Positions 49,635 through 58,628 of a stretch of DNA of 64,000 bases are shown one piece after another (within the stretch, counting starts at the first letter, position 1; every line of letters begins with the position of its first letter). This DNA comes from Neisseria sp. oral taxon 014 str. F0314 (GTDB taxonomy: Bacteria > Pseudomonadota > Gammaproteobacteria > Burkholderiales > Neisseriaceae), in assembly GCF_005886145.1 (NCBI RefSeq), contig NZ_CP040504.1, positions 2,356,001 through 2,420,000 of the forward strand, written 5' to 3'. The notes under the pieces were generated by a model. That model was not told where the DNA came from. It saw only the letters and a list, made by a program, of their open reading frames with translations, and searched no databases. The translations under genes were made by a program, and so were the position numbers.

Positions 49635-50551
49635 AAAAAACCAAAGTCCACCTGATTTCAGGTTTTCTGGGAACAGGCAAAACCACCGCGCTCAAAAGCC
49701 TGATGGAACAGAAAGACCCGAACGAAAAATGGGTCATCATCGTCAACGAGTTTGGCGAAATCGGTATTGACGGCGCCGTATTGAGCGACAACGGCATCCC
49801 CGTGGCAGAAATCGCCGGCGGCTGTTTATGCTGTACCGCCGGCCCGCAAATGGGCGTAACCGTGCAGAAAATGCTGCGCGACGCCAAGCCCGACCGCTTG
49901 ATGATTGAAGCAAGCGGACTGGCGCACGCCGCCAGCGTCATCGACGAATTGAAAGCCAAACCGCTGGACAGCCTTTTGGAAATCGGCGCCGTCTTTACCG
50001 TCGTCGATCCGCGCCAGTTCATCAACCCCGATTACGCGCAGCAGGCGTTGTATAAAGACCAAATCGGCATCTGCGACGTATTGGTCGCCAGCAAAACCGA
50101 TTTATGCACCCCCGAACAGCTTGCCGAATTTCACGACAAAGCGGCAAAACTGTTCCCGCCCAAAGCCAAAGTGGTCGAAGTCCAAAACGCACAGCTCGAC
50201 ATCCAATGGCTCGATATTCCCGTCATCGAAAAATCACGCTACCGCCTCAAAGCCCTGCCGGACAACACCATGGGCTTCCAGTCGCAAGGTTTCACATTCC
50301 CCGCCGGACGCGATTTTGACGGCGAAAAGCTGACCAACTTCTTCAACGACCTGCCCAAATTCACAGACGGCCTCGTCCGCGCCAAAGGCGTGTTCCAAGT
50401 GCTCGGCACATGGGTGTGGCTCAACTGGGTGGACGGGCAATGGGGCGCCAACCAAGTCTCATGGCGGCGCGACTCGCGCTTCGAGCTGATTGCCAAGTCG
50501 TTTGACGCGGATTTAATTGAAAAGAAACTGCAAGAGGCTTTGGAAAAATAA
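49622..50551 (+). CDS. COG0523 (CobW/ZNG1-like) GTPase, putative zinc metallochaperone
   Basis: A 309-residue G3E GTPase. Walker A GFLGTGKTT lies at residues 14-22, the diagnostic CxCC motif is GGCLCCTAG near 67-75, and SKTDL supplies NKxD-like base recognition. The C-terminal CobW_C domain has VQVLGTWVWLNW-like strands. Overlap with zur by 13 bases indicates co-expression and suggests delivery of zinc to a client enzyme in zinc limitation. A cobalt role is possible but no cobalamin gene is near. Confidence 0.9.
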   Translation: MSEVKKTKVHLISGFLGTGKTTALKSLMEQKDPNEKWVIIVNEFGEIGIDGAVLSDNGIPVAEIAGGCLCCTAGPQMGVTVQKMLRDAKPDRLMIEASGLAHAASVIDELKAKPLDSLLEIGAVFTVVDPRQFINPDYAQQALYKDQIGICDVLVASKTDLCTPEQLAEFHDKAAKLFPPKAKVVEVQNAQLDIQWLDIPVIEKSRYRLKALPDNTMGFQSQGFTFPAGRDFDGEKLTNFFNDLPKFTDGLVRAKGVFQVLGTWVWLNWVDGQWGANQVSWRRDSRFELIAKSFDADLIEKKLQEALEK

Positions 50552-50592
50552 GATTATTTGGAATGAGTTTGCATAGAGGATTGACATAACTA

Positions 50593-50629
50593 AAAGGCCG
50601 TCTGAAAAATCCGCTTTCAGACGGCCTTT
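50593..50629. terminator. DUS hairpin after the COG0523 gene
   Basis: AAAGGCCGTCTGAAA pairs with TTTCAGACGGCCTTT around a 7-base loop. Confidence 0.75.
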
Positions 50630-50681
50630 CCATATTCGGGTAAAATGCAGCCTTTTGTATTACAGCCTGCGTTTCTTAAAA

Positions 50682-52610
50682 ATGATAGAACTCAAAAACC
50701 TGACCCTGCAACGCGGCAGCAAGCTGCTGCTTGATAAAGCCAATCTGACTGTCAGTCCGCAGCGCCGTGTCGGGCTTGTCGGCAGAAACGGTACCGGCAA
50801 GTCCAGTCTGTTTGCCTTGATAAAGGGTGAAATCGCGCAAGACGGCGGGGATGTGTTACTGCCGGCGCATTGGAAGCTCGCGTCGGTGGCGCAGGAAACG
50901 CCCGCGCTGGACATATCCGCGCTGGATTATGTTTTGCAGGGCGACGGGGAATTGCAGCTTTTCCAGACGGCCTTACAAGAAGCCGAAGCGAAAAACGACG
51001 GCATGAAACAGGCCGAATATCATGCCAAATTGGAGGAAATCGATGCTTACAGCGCGCCCGCCCGCGCCGCCAAACTGTTAAGCGGCTTGGGTTTTTCCCA
51101 AGAAGAACACGGCCGGCCGGTCAAATCCTTTTCCGGCGGCTGGCGGATGCGCCTCAATCTGGCGCAGGCGCTGATGTGCCGCGCCGATTTGCTGCTGCTG
51201 GACGAACCGACCAACCACCTCGATTTGGAAACCGTGTTATGGCTGGAAAACCATCTGTCCGGCCTGCCCTGCACCCAAATCATCATTTCGCACGACCGCG
51301 ATTTCCTCAACGCCGCCACGACGCAGACCGTCGAACTTTCCGATCAAAAGCTCACGCTTTACGGCGGCAATTACGATTTTTACCAGGCCGAACGCGCCCG
51401 CCGCCTGGCACAACAGCAGGCGGCCTACCTCAAACAGCAGGCGCAAATCAAACATCTGCAATCCTTTATCGACCGATTCAAAGCCAAGGCCACCAAAGCC
51501 GTGCAGGCACAGAGCCGCATGAAGGCCTTGGACAAGCTCGAACGCATCGCGCCGGCACACTTCGACAGCGGGTTTTCGTTTGAATTCGACAGCCCTGCCC
51601 ACCTGCCCAACCCGTTGCTGCAACTGGACAAAGCCGATTTGGGCTACGGCGGCGAGCCCGTTTTGAACGGCATCGACCTGTCGCTGGAAAGTGGCGCGCG
51701 TTACGGCCTTTTGGGGGTAAACGGCAGCGGTAAATCGACCTTTATCAAAACGCTGGCGGGCGAACTGAATGTCTCGTCCGGCCGGATTGTCCGCTCGGAC
51801 AAGCTCAATATCGGTTATTTCGCCCAGCACCAGCTCGACACCCTGCGTCCCGACCAAAGTCCGCTGTGGCACATCCAAAAACTCAGCCCCGACGTGCGCG
51901 AACAGGAAATCCGCAACTTCCTCGGCAGCTTCAACTTTGTCGGCGATGCCGCCCTGCAGAAAACCGAACCGTTTTCCGGCGGCGAAAAGGCGCGGCTGGC
52001 GTTGGCAATGATTGTGTGGCAGAAGCCTAATTTGCTGCTGCTGGACGAACCGACCAACCATCTCGATTTGGACATGCGCCACGCACTCACGCTCGCACTG
52101 CAAAGTTTTCAAGGCGCGCTGATTGTCGTCTCGCACGACCGCAGCCTGCTCGAAGCCACTACCGACAGCTTCCTGCTGATAGAACAAGGCCGTCTGAAAA
52201 CGTTTGACGGCGATTTGGAAGACTACCGCCGTTACCGTTTGGCACAAGAAAACGCCGCCGCCGCGCCTGCCGCTTCGGCGCAAAGCCGCAACCGCAAAGA
52301 CGCCAAGCGTGTCGAAGCGCAAATCCGCCAAGAAAAAGCCCGCCTCGGCAAACCCTTGCAGCAGAAAATCAACCAAGCCGAAAAAGAGATGGCCGCCCTT
52401 GGCGAAATTCAGACGGCCTGTGAAGCATTTTTGGCACAGGAAGACGCCTATTCCGATGCCAATAAAGCCAAATTGCAGCAGACCCTCGCGCAGCTTGCGG
52501 AAACTAAAGTAAAATTATCCGAATTAGAAGAAAGCTGGCTCGGCTGGCAGGAAGAATTGGAGCAGATTCTGGCGCAGATCGACGCGCAATACGCCCAGAC
52601 CGCCTCCTGA
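50682..52610 (+). CDS. ABC-F family ATPase (YheS/Uup type)
   Basis: A 642-residue soluble protein with two ABC domains in tandem and no membrane segment. Walker A motifs are GRNGTGKSS near residue 38 and GVNGSGKST near 346; signatures are FSGGWRMRL and FSGGEKARL; both Walker B motifs read LLLLDEPTNHLD. The interdomain arm (about 240-290) and a C-terminal coiled coil (from about 520) are typical of ribosome-associated YheS/Uup, translation factors of the ABC-F class. In-frame DUS copies encode LFQTALQEAE and GRLKTFDGD. A ribosome-protection role is possible but not shown. Confidence 0.93.
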   Translation: MIELKNLTLQRGSKLLLDKANLTVSPQRRVGLVGRNGTGKSSLFALIKGEIAQDGGDVLLPAHWKLASVAQETPALDISALDYVLQGDGELQLFQTALQEAEAKNDGMKQAEYHAKLEEIDAYSAPARAAKLLSGLGFSQEEHGRPVKSFSGGWRMRLNLAQALMCRADLLLLDEPTNHLDLETVLWLENHLSGLPCTQIIISHDRDFLNAATTQTVELSDQKLTLYGGNYDFYQAERARRLAQQQAAYLKQQAQIKHLQSFIDRFKAKATKAVQAQSRMKALDKLERIAPAHFDSGFSFEFDSPAHLPNPLLQLDKADLGYGGEPVLNGIDLSLESGARYGLLGVNGSGKSTFIKTLAGELNVSSGRIVRSDKLNIGYFAQHQLDTLRPDQSPLWHIQKLSPDVREQEIRNFLGSFNFVGDAALQKTEPFSGGEKARLALAMIVWQKPNLLLLDEPTNHLDLDMRHALTLALQSFQGALIVVSHDRSLLEATTDSFLLIEQGRLKTFDGDLEDYRRYRLAQENAAAAPAASAQSRNRKDAKRVEAQIRQEKARLGKPLQQKINQAEKEMAALGEIQTACEAFLAQEDAYSDANKAKLQQTLAQLAETKVKLSELEESWLGWQEELEQILAQIDAQYAQTAS

Positions 52611-52807
52611 CCGGCAGCCGCAAAAAATACCAAAAACTGTGTTTGAATATCGCTGAAATTTAACTTTTCGTCATTGCTGCCGCGTAGGCGCGAACGAAAG
52701 CGGTAACGAACTTACATAACTGATAACGATAGTTAAAAATCAACGCAATATCCGAACGCAGCCATATAAAAAGGTCGTCTGAAAACGCCTGATACACGGA
52801 AAACAAT

Positions 52808-53152
52808 ATGTCTTCGATAATCAAATCAAGCGGATGCCTGCTGGCTTCCGCATTCGTACTCGGGCTGCCGCCATACTCGGCGGCGGCCGTCTATACCTGC
52901 ATATCCGCTTCGGGCGGCAAAACCTATACTTCCGAACGCACGTCTGCTTGCGAAGCAGGCGATTTGCCGCGTATCGGCAGCTACCAAGGCTACCGTTTGA
53001 AAGAAGCGAAAGCCAAACCGGAGAAACGCAGAACGAAAGCGGCCGGACAAAGCAGGCGCAGCGGGCGGGAAACGAAGCCCATTCCGGCGAAAAACAAGAG
53101 GCCGTCTGAAAAAGGCCGCGGCTATTCCGGTTTCCCGGCAACAGACAACTGA
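52808..53152 (+). CDS. DUF4124-type secreted protein 1
   Basis: A 114-residue protein with a signal peptide ending near residue 27. The mature start AVYTCISASGGKTYTSERTSAC resembles the DUF4124 domain (YxCxxxxGKxxYTS ... C), with two Cys that may form a disulphide. The basic C-terminal half is low complexity; an in-frame DUS encodes RPSEKGRG. A paralogue follows 13 bases later. Function unknown. Confidence 0.75.
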   Translation: MSSIIKSSGCLLASAFVLGLPPYSAAAVYTCISASGGKTYTSERTSACEAGDLPRIGSYQGYRLKEAKAKPEKRRTKAAGQSRRSGRETKPIPAKNKRPSEKGRGYSGFPATDN

Positions 53153-53165
53153 ACGGACGACGTTA

Positions 53166-53696
53166 ATGAACATTTTATTCAAAACTTCTTTGGCGGCGGT
53201 ACTCGCCTTGGCCGCGGCGCAGTCAGCCGAGGCCGGTTCGAAAATCTACACTTGCGAAATCAACGGGGAAATCGTGTACACCTCGCGGGCATCGGGCAAC
53301 TGCCATTCCGCCGATCTGCCGTCCATCGGGCGTTACAGCAGCAGCCGTTACGACAGTCCGATGCCGTCTGAAACGCGAACCCAGCCGGAACCGCAATACC
53401 GTCCAGTACAGAAACGCAGCGCGGCAAGGGCGGGTATGCCGAAGCCCCAGCCGGTGCAGCAGGCTCCCGTTATCGCCGCGCCGAAATCGCCCGGCAACAG
53501 TTCCCGCCGCGCCATTCTGGAGCAGGAGCTGGCCAACGAACGCAGAGCACTTTCCGATGCTCAGAAATCCCTCGCGCAGGCGCGCGGCGCGAAAGGCGGC
53601 AGCATCGACCAGCAGCAGATCAGTACGCTGCAAAGTTCCGTCCTCGACCGCCAGCAAAACATCCAAGCCTTGCAGCGCGAGTTGGGCAGGATGTAG
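53166..53696 (+). CDS. DUF4124-type secreted protein 2
   Basis: A 176-residue paralogue of the preceding protein. After the signal peptide (cleavage after AEA near residue 23) comes SKIYTCEINGEIVYTSRASGNC, matching its neighbour. A Pro/Arg-rich linker with a DUS-derived MPSETRTQ follows. The C-terminal coiled coil (RAILEQELANERRALSDAQK ... QQNIQALQREL) is absent from the first paralogue. Periplasmic; function unknown. Confidence 0.8.
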   Translation: MNILFKTSLAAVLALAAAQSAEAGSKIYTCEINGEIVYTSRASGNCHSADLPSIGRYSSSRYDSPMPSETRTQPEPQYRPVQKRSAARAGMPKPQPVQQAPVIAAPKSPGNSSRRAILEQELANERRALSDAQKSLAQARGAKGGSIDQQQISTLQSSVLDRQQNIQALQRELGRM

Positions 53697-53731
53697 CGCA
53701 AGGCGGGGCGGTTGCCTCGTTTGATGGGCTT

Positions 53732-53765
53732 GAGGCCGTCTGAAACTTGGTTTTCAGACGGCCTC
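53732..53765. terminator. DUS hairpin after the DUF4124 pair
   Basis: GAGGCCGTCTGAAA pairs with TTTCAGACGGCCTC around a 6-base loop. Confidence 0.72.
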
Positions 53766-53789
53766 TCCATTTATTTAAGCGGGTCAAAT

Positions 53790-53827
53790 CAAACGGCGTG
53801 CGGGTATTCTGACCCGCACGCCGTTTG
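53790..53827. terminator. 16-base-stem terminator between convergent genes
   Basis: CAAACGGCGTGCGGGT pairs perfectly with ACCCGCACGCCGTTTG around ATTCTG. It lies between the DUF4124 pair and the Gcr-like gene. Confidence 0.82.
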
Positions 53828-53846
53828 GTTTCGAACTCATCCGCCC

Positions 53847-55832
53847 TTATTTGTTTTCCTGCCCGTCTTTAGCCTGCACGGGATAAACCAGCAGCAGCGG
53901 ATTGGCTTTAATCTGCGCCCACACGCTGTTGAGTAACTTGGAAATGCTGCTGATTTTGGTTCCGCGCGAGCGCAGGGCAACGAACAGGGCCAGTGTGAAG
54001 CTGACCATAAGGTTCACCGCGCCGATGGCGAGCACGCCTGCCAGCCCCAATAAGAACGCTTTGGCGCCCAAGTTGCCGCTGACAACGGCGTAACCCAAGT
54101 TGGCCGATGAGAAGGCGACATGGCGGATGTCCAGCGGCAAATCGAGCAGGTGGCCGAAAAATCCGGTCATGCCCAGCAGCATGCCGAAAATGAAATTGCC
54201 CGTCAGCGAGCCGTAATGCCGGTGCATATAGGCGGCGAAAGCGTGGCGCGCTCTGGCGGGCATGATTTTGCGCAGCAGCGGGTTGATGGTCAGCCGGTTG
54301 CGCAAATCCAGATAGTCGGCGCGGTTGTCGAAAAATCCGGCGATGATGCCCGAACAGAACAACCACAGTCCGGCAATGGCGGCATACCACAGGGTCGGCT
54401 GGGTGATGATGTCGACTGATTTCATCTGGTAAGCGACCGTATGGGCGTCCAACAGCGGCTGCTGCGTGTTGGCGGCATAGGCGGCGGAAACGATGCAGGC
54501 CAGCAGGATGGCAATCGTAACGTTGCCGAACACGGCCACGCTTTGCGAGCGGCACACGTCAATTAGCAGCTTGGCGAGCTTGTTTTCCACCGCGCGGCCG
54601 CGTTCGTTCAATTCGACCTGTTCGGCAAAGCTGGCGGCGGTCATGGCGGGCTGTTTGGTGGCGACGGTGCAGTGCAGCATGTGTATCAGCATAAAACCGA
54701 TGCCGTAGTTCAAACCCGACAATACGGATGTGGCGAACTGGCCGAAACCGAGCGTGCCGATATGGATTTTATACAGCGCCATCAGGGCGATCAGAATGCC
54801 GCCGCCCGCCGCGGAAAAAAACATATTCAGATATTCGCGCTTGTTGCGGGTGATGTAGTGTTCGCCGTGCTGGCTTTTGTTTTCGGTGATGCTTTTTGCC
54901 AGCATCCTGATGCTGCTTCTGCGCAGGTAGTGCGTGCTGTACTGCTCTACGGCGGCATAGGTCAGCGAGTGCAGCAGGGTGAGTTTGAAGCGGTTGTCTT
55001 CGGGGTGGGTTTGGATGTCGATGAGCAGTTTCAGCCGGTCCAAAGTCTGTTGCAGACGTTCCAGCAGGTGCGCCACCTTGACCGACGAACCGGAACCGGC
55101 GCCCGTCCCGCGGCGGCGCAGGTAGTCAATCTGCGTGCGGCATTGGTCGAACATGACTTCCAGGTGGGCGGTGTCGTAGGGGGTGGTATCGTTGCAATAG
55201 TGTTCGGTCAGTTTTGCCGTTTCCCGTTGTAAGGCGACGAAGGCGGAATCGGCTTCCAGCAGTTTAGGCGCGAGGCGGATTAAATCGGGTTCGAGCGCCT
55301 CGGAGGCAATCCATATTGCCAGCATTTCCATCGCGCGCAGCCTTGCCTGCACAAGCTGCCTTGAGGCCGTCTGAAGCAGGGCCGCGTCGGTATGCCGGCG
55401 CAGCAGCCGGGAAAGCGCCAGCCATTGTTTCAAACTGATCTGCTGCAACCATTTTTCGTCGTTTTCGGAGTGGAACAAATACAGGAAGACTTCGCGCAGA
55501 TTGCCGAAGTCTTTGTAGGAAGGGTTGAACCGCTCGTAGATGCGGATGCTCATTTCGCGGGTAAAGCTGTGGCGAGAAAATATACCCAGTTTTACCAAGG
55601 CGGGGTAAACGTGAACTTGCGCCAGCCAACCGTAAAAGCGTTGGCTGAATTGCCGGCAAAGGTTTTCGTCTTGTTCGAGGGAGTTGAGGAACAGATTGAA
55701 TCGGACTGAGGCCCGTTTTTTGCCCCCTTGGCGGAGAAATTCTATTAGTGCGTTGAGTATTAAAACAAAATCAGTGTCAGGCAGATGTTCGGCCAACATC
55801 GGGCCGAGGTTTTGTGAAGTGAGTTTTTTCAT
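53847..55832 (-). CDS. Gcr-type (COG4389) membrane protein, annotated elsewhere as site-specific recombinase
   Basis: A 661-residue protein. The first half is soluble and helical. The second half (from about residue 345) has around seven membrane segments, including GGGILIALMALYKI, GYGIGFMLIHMLH and a C-terminal LMVSFTLALFVALRS. It matches the COG4389/Gcr family, often labelled site-specific recombinase from an old gonococcal pilin report. No recombinase catalytic motif is visible, and the membrane topology argues against that function. Its true role is unknown. Confidence 0.85.
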   Translation of the reverse strand: MKKLTSQNLGPMLAEHLPDTDFVLILNALIEFLRQGGKKRASVRFNLFLNSLEQDENLCRQFSQRFYGWLAQVHVYPALVKLGIFSRHSFTREMSIRIYERFNPSYKDFGNLREVFLYLFHSENDEKWLQQISLKQWLALSRLLRRHTDAALLQTASRQLVQARLRAMEMLAIWIASEALEPDLIRLAPKLLEADSAFVALQRETAKLTEHYCNDTTPYDTAHLEVMFDQCRTQIDYLRRRGTGAGSGSSVKVAHLLERLQQTLDRLKLLIDIQTHPEDNRFKLTLLHSLTYAAVEQYSTHYLRRSSIRMLAKSITENKSQHGEHYITRNKREYLNMFFSAAGGGILIALMALYKIHIGTLGFGQFATSVLSGLNYGIGFMLIHMLHCTVATKQPAMTAASFAEQVELNERGRAVENKLAKLLIDVCRSQSVAVFGNVTIAILLACIVSAAYAANTQQPLLDAHTVAYQMKSVDIITQPTLWYAAIAGLWLFCSGIIAGFFDNRADYLDLRNRLTINPLLRKIMPARARHAFAAYMHRHYGSLTGNFIFGMLLGMTGFFGHLLDLPLDIRHVAFSSANLGYAVVSGNLGAKAFLLGLAGVLAIGAVNLMVSFTLALFVALRSRGTKISSISKLLNSVWAQIKANPLLLVYPVQAKDGQENK

Positions 55833-56132
55833 GTCTTCATTATTTCATAGAACACGGTATGAGCCAAGTTGATTGTAAAAATTAATAAATGCAATAAATA
55901 AAATTATAAATCAAGTATTGACTATTTGAACCGGTTAAAAATTTTAAGCGTATGAAATATATAAAAAATAAAATCCGTTAAGATTTTGTAATCAATATGC
56001 TGTCGTCAAAACGGATTTTACGGTTTGATTTAAGTCATTATATTTTGTGTGTTTAATCAATAAAATAGTCGGATTAATACAAAATATTGATTGATGGGCG
56101 ACGGTATTCCGTCGCCGGACAAGGAACACGAA
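55833..56132. promoter_or_regulatory. AT-rich control region upstream of ubiU
   Basis: This 300-base AT-rich stretch between divergent genes carries an FNR-like site and a -10 for ubiU; see the separate entries. No coding signal is convincing. Confidence 0.6.
56025..56038 (+). promoter_or_regulatory. FNR-type activator site for ubiUVT
   Basis: TTGATTTAAGTCAT matches the FNR site TTGAT-N4-ATCAA with two differences in the right half. Its centre is 32 bases upstream of the centre of a TAAAAT at 56061-56066, which is the spacing of a class II FNR promoter (-41.5). Confidence 0.65.
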
Positions 56133-57140
56133 ATGCGGAAAATTCCCGAATTGGTTTGTCCCGCCGGCAACCTGCCCGCTCTGAAAACGGCGGTGGACAA
56201 CGGTGCGGACACGGTATACATGGGGCTGAAAGACGCGACCAATGCGCGTAACTTCCCCGGTTTGAATTTCGACATGAAGTCGGCGCGGGAGGGCGTGGCC
56301 TACGCCCATGCGCGCGGACGCAATGTGCTGATGGCGATTAATACGTTCGCACAGGCCGGACAGGTGGCGCGCTGGTATGCCGCGGTGGATACGGCGGCAG
56401 AGCTTGGCGCAGATGCGGTGATTGTCGCCGACCCCGCCGTTATGGCCTATGTGGCGGAACGGTATCCGAACCTGAGGCTGCACATGTCGGTGCAGGGATC
56501 GGCCACCAATTACGAGGCCATCAATATGATGAAGGAGCTGTTCGGCGTCCGCCGCGCCGTGTTGCCGCGCGTCTTGACCGTGGATCAGGTCAAACACGTT
56601 ATCGACCATACCGATGTGGAAATCGAAGTGTTCGGTTTCGGCAGTTTGTGCGTCATGGTGGAAGGGCGCTGCATTTTGTCGAGTTATGCGACGGGTGAAT
56701 CGCCGAATATGCAGGGTGTGTGTTCACCGGCGAAGGCGGTGCGCTGGGAGCAGTTGCCCGACCGCATGAACGTGCGGCTGAACCAGGTGTTAATCGACCA
56801 GTATAAACCGGACGAACCGGCTGGCTATCCGACCCTGTGCAAAGGCCGTTTCGAGGTGAACGACGAAACCTATTACGCGCTGGAAGAACCGACCAGCCTG
56901 AATGTTTTGGAAATGTTGCCCGAACTCATCAAAATCGGCGTTTCCGCCATCAAAATAGAAGGCCGCCAGCGCAGCCCGATGTACACGGCGCAAGTAACCA
57001 AATCGCTGCGTCAGGCCTTGGATGCGGCCGCTGCCGATCCGGCGCATTTCAAAGTCAATCCGGTGTGGAACAACGCGCTGAGCAAGGTTTCGGAAGGGCA
57101 TCAGACGACCTTGGGCGCATACAGCCGTCCGTGGAAATAA
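56133..57140 (+). CDS. ubiU: Ubiquinone biosynthesis protein UbiU (U32 family)
   Basis: A 335-residue U32 protein, one half of the UbiU-UbiV complex that performs oxygen-independent hydroxylation in ubiquinone synthesis. It opens MRKIPELVCPAGNLPALKTA, and the start at 56133 follows AAGGA. The U32 signature VEIEVFGFGSLCVMVEGRC and later Cys in QGVCSPAK and TLCKGRF provide the four [4Fe-4S] ligands. Its neighbours ubiV and ubiT complete the pathway module. An FNR-like site upstream fits use in oxygen limitation. Confidence 0.95.
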   Translation: MRKIPELVCPAGNLPALKTAVDNGADTVYMGLKDATNARNFPGLNFDMKSAREGVAYAHARGRNVLMAINTFAQAGQVARWYAAVDTAAELGADAVIVADPAVMAYVAERYPNLRLHMSVQGSATNYEAINMMKELFGVRRAVLPRVLTVDQVKHVIDHTDVEIEVFGFGSLCVMVEGRCILSSYATGESPNMQGVCSPAKAVRWEQLPDRMNVRLNQVLIDQYKPDEPAGYPTLCKGRFEVNDETYYALEEPTSLNVLEMLPELIKIGVSAIKIEGRQRSPMYTAQVTKSLRQALDAAAADPAHFKVNPVWNNALSKVSEGHQTTLGAYSRPWK

Positions 57141-57152
57141 GGGGGAGGGAAA

Positions 57153-58070
57153 ATGAATCCGATGAAACTATCATTGGGGCCGGTTTTGTTTTTCTGGCAG
57201 AAGGAAGCCCTGCTGGAATTTTACGCCGCCATGCTGGATGCGCCGGTGGATACCATTTATCTGGGCGAAGTGGTGTGTTCGCGCCGCCAGAAAATGCGTT
57301 TTGCCGACTGGGTCAGCCTGGCGGAAGATTTGGCGGAAAGCGGCAAGGAAATTATTTTGTCGTCGCAGGTGCTGCTGGAAAGCGAATCCGATTTGAAACG
57401 CCTGCGCAAAATCACGGGGCAGGACAAATTCAAAGTCGAAGCCAACGACATGGGCGCGGTCAAATTGGCGCGCGAACACGGCATTCCGTTTGTCGCCGGC
57501 GCCAGCCTAAACATTTACAACGAAAGCACGCTGGCGCTGTTCCAGAAACTGGGCGCATACCGCTGGATTGCACCGTCCGAGTTGAGTCGCGACAAAGTTG
57601 CCGAAATCATCAAGGTTTCAGACGACATCGAAACGGAATTGTTTGCTTGGGGAAAAATGCCTTTGGCGTACTCTTCACGCTGCTTTACCGCGCGGCATTA
57701 CAACCTGAACAAAGACGGCTGCGAATTCCGCTGCTTGGATTACGAGCAAGGTATGGACATGAATACCCGCGAGGGCAAACCGTTTTTAACCATCAACGGC
57801 ATTCAAACTATGTCTTACGGCTGCCAAAACCTGCTGCCGCACCATGAGGATTTGCGGCAAATCAGCGTGAACATGCTGCGCCTGTCGCCGCAGATGCACG
57901 GCATGGCCGAAATCATCCGCCTGCACCGCGACGTGTTGGACGGCAAAGCCGCATGGGCGGACGTACGGCCCGAATTGGAGAAACTGGCCGCCGGCACGCT
58001 GGTTGACGGCTATTGGCGCGGACAGCCCGGTATCGAAGCCGTAAAGGAGGAATATTATGGCGCTGCCTGA
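57153..58070 (+). CDS. ubiV: Ubiquinone biosynthesis protein UbiV (U32 family)
   Basis: A 305-residue U32-family partner of Ubi[12 protein letters not shown] near residues 5-15 and [21 protein letters not shown] are family features. Cys in SRC, DGC, FRC and YGC near residues 176-232 would bind a [4Fe-4S] cluster. It begins 13 bases after ubiU, with GGGGGAGGG as ribosome-binding site, and overlaps ubiT by 14 bases. Together they hydroxylate ubiquinone precursors without oxygen. Confidence 0.95.
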   Translation: MNPMKLSLGPVLFFWQKEALLEFYAAMLDAPVDTIYLGEVVCSRRQKMRFADWVSLAEDLAESGKEIILSSQVLLESESDLKRLRKITGQDKFKVEANDMGAVKLAREHGIPFVAGASLNIYNESTLALFQKLGAYRWIAPSELSRDKVAEIIKVSDDIETELFAWGKMPLAYSSRCFTARHYNLNKDGCEFRCLDYEQGMDMNTREGKPFLTINGIQTMSYGCQNLLPHHEDLRQISVNMLRLSPQMHGMAEIIRLHRDVLDGKAAWADVRPELEKLAAGTLVDGYWRGQPGIEAVKEEYYGAA

Positions 58071-58497
58071 AATCGTACTGCCGAAATGGATGGGCAGAAT
58101 CGGCGCGAAACTGCCCGGCAAACCGCCGCGTTTCATACTGGTGTCGGCGTTGAACGCCATGTTGAAAAAAGGGCTGCTGCCTGCCGATATGGAACTTTTC
58201 GCCGGAAGGAGGTTCGAAATTGAAGTACTGGATGCGGGTATCACAGTCCGTTTCAGTGCCGACAACCAAAAATTTACCGACGATAATTTCAACGGCACGC
58301 CCGATTTGCGGCTTGCCGCCAACGGCATCGACTTCATGCGCATGATGATGCGCGAAGAAGACCCCGACACCTTGTTTTTCAACCGCAAGCTGCAAATCGA
58401 AGGCGATACCGAGCTGGGCCTGATAACCAAAAACCTGCTCGACAGCGTCGATTGGCCGTTTGGAGGCTGGTTTCTGAACAAGGGAGCTTCTTCTTAG
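58057..58497 (+). CDS. ubiT: Ubiquinone biosynthesis accessory factor UbiT (SCP2 domain)
   Basis: A 146-residue SCP2-type lipid-binding protein needed for the UbiU/UbiV pathway. An N-terminal amphipathic region ([20 protein letters not shown]) precedes the sterol-carrier-like fold, with [16 protein letters not shown] and [16 protein letters not shown]. It ends in a fairly conserved tail, WPFGGWFL. The 14-base overlap with ubiV shows translational coupling. Confidence 0.94.
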   Translation: MALPEIVLPKWMGRIGAKLPGKPPRFILVSALNAMLKKGLLPADMELFAGRRFEIEVLDAGITVRFSADNQKFTDDNFNGTPDLRLAANGIDFMRMMMREEDPDTLFFNRKLQIEGDTELGLITKNLLDSVDWPFGGWFLNKGASS

Positions 58498-58517
58498 AGA
58501 CTGGGAACATACCGACC

Positions 58518-58548
58518 GAGGCCGTCTGAAACGTTTTCAGACGGCCTC
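58518..58548. terminator. DUS hairpin after ubiT
   Basis: GAGGCCGTCTGAAA pairs with TTTCAGACGGCCTC around a 3-base loop. Confidence 0.78.
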
Positions 58549-58628
58549 ATCACAATCAAGGGCGCGATATTCGCGGCAGCGGCGACAAGCCGCCCATATA
58601 CAACCTGACACCGACAACAGGAGCCGTC

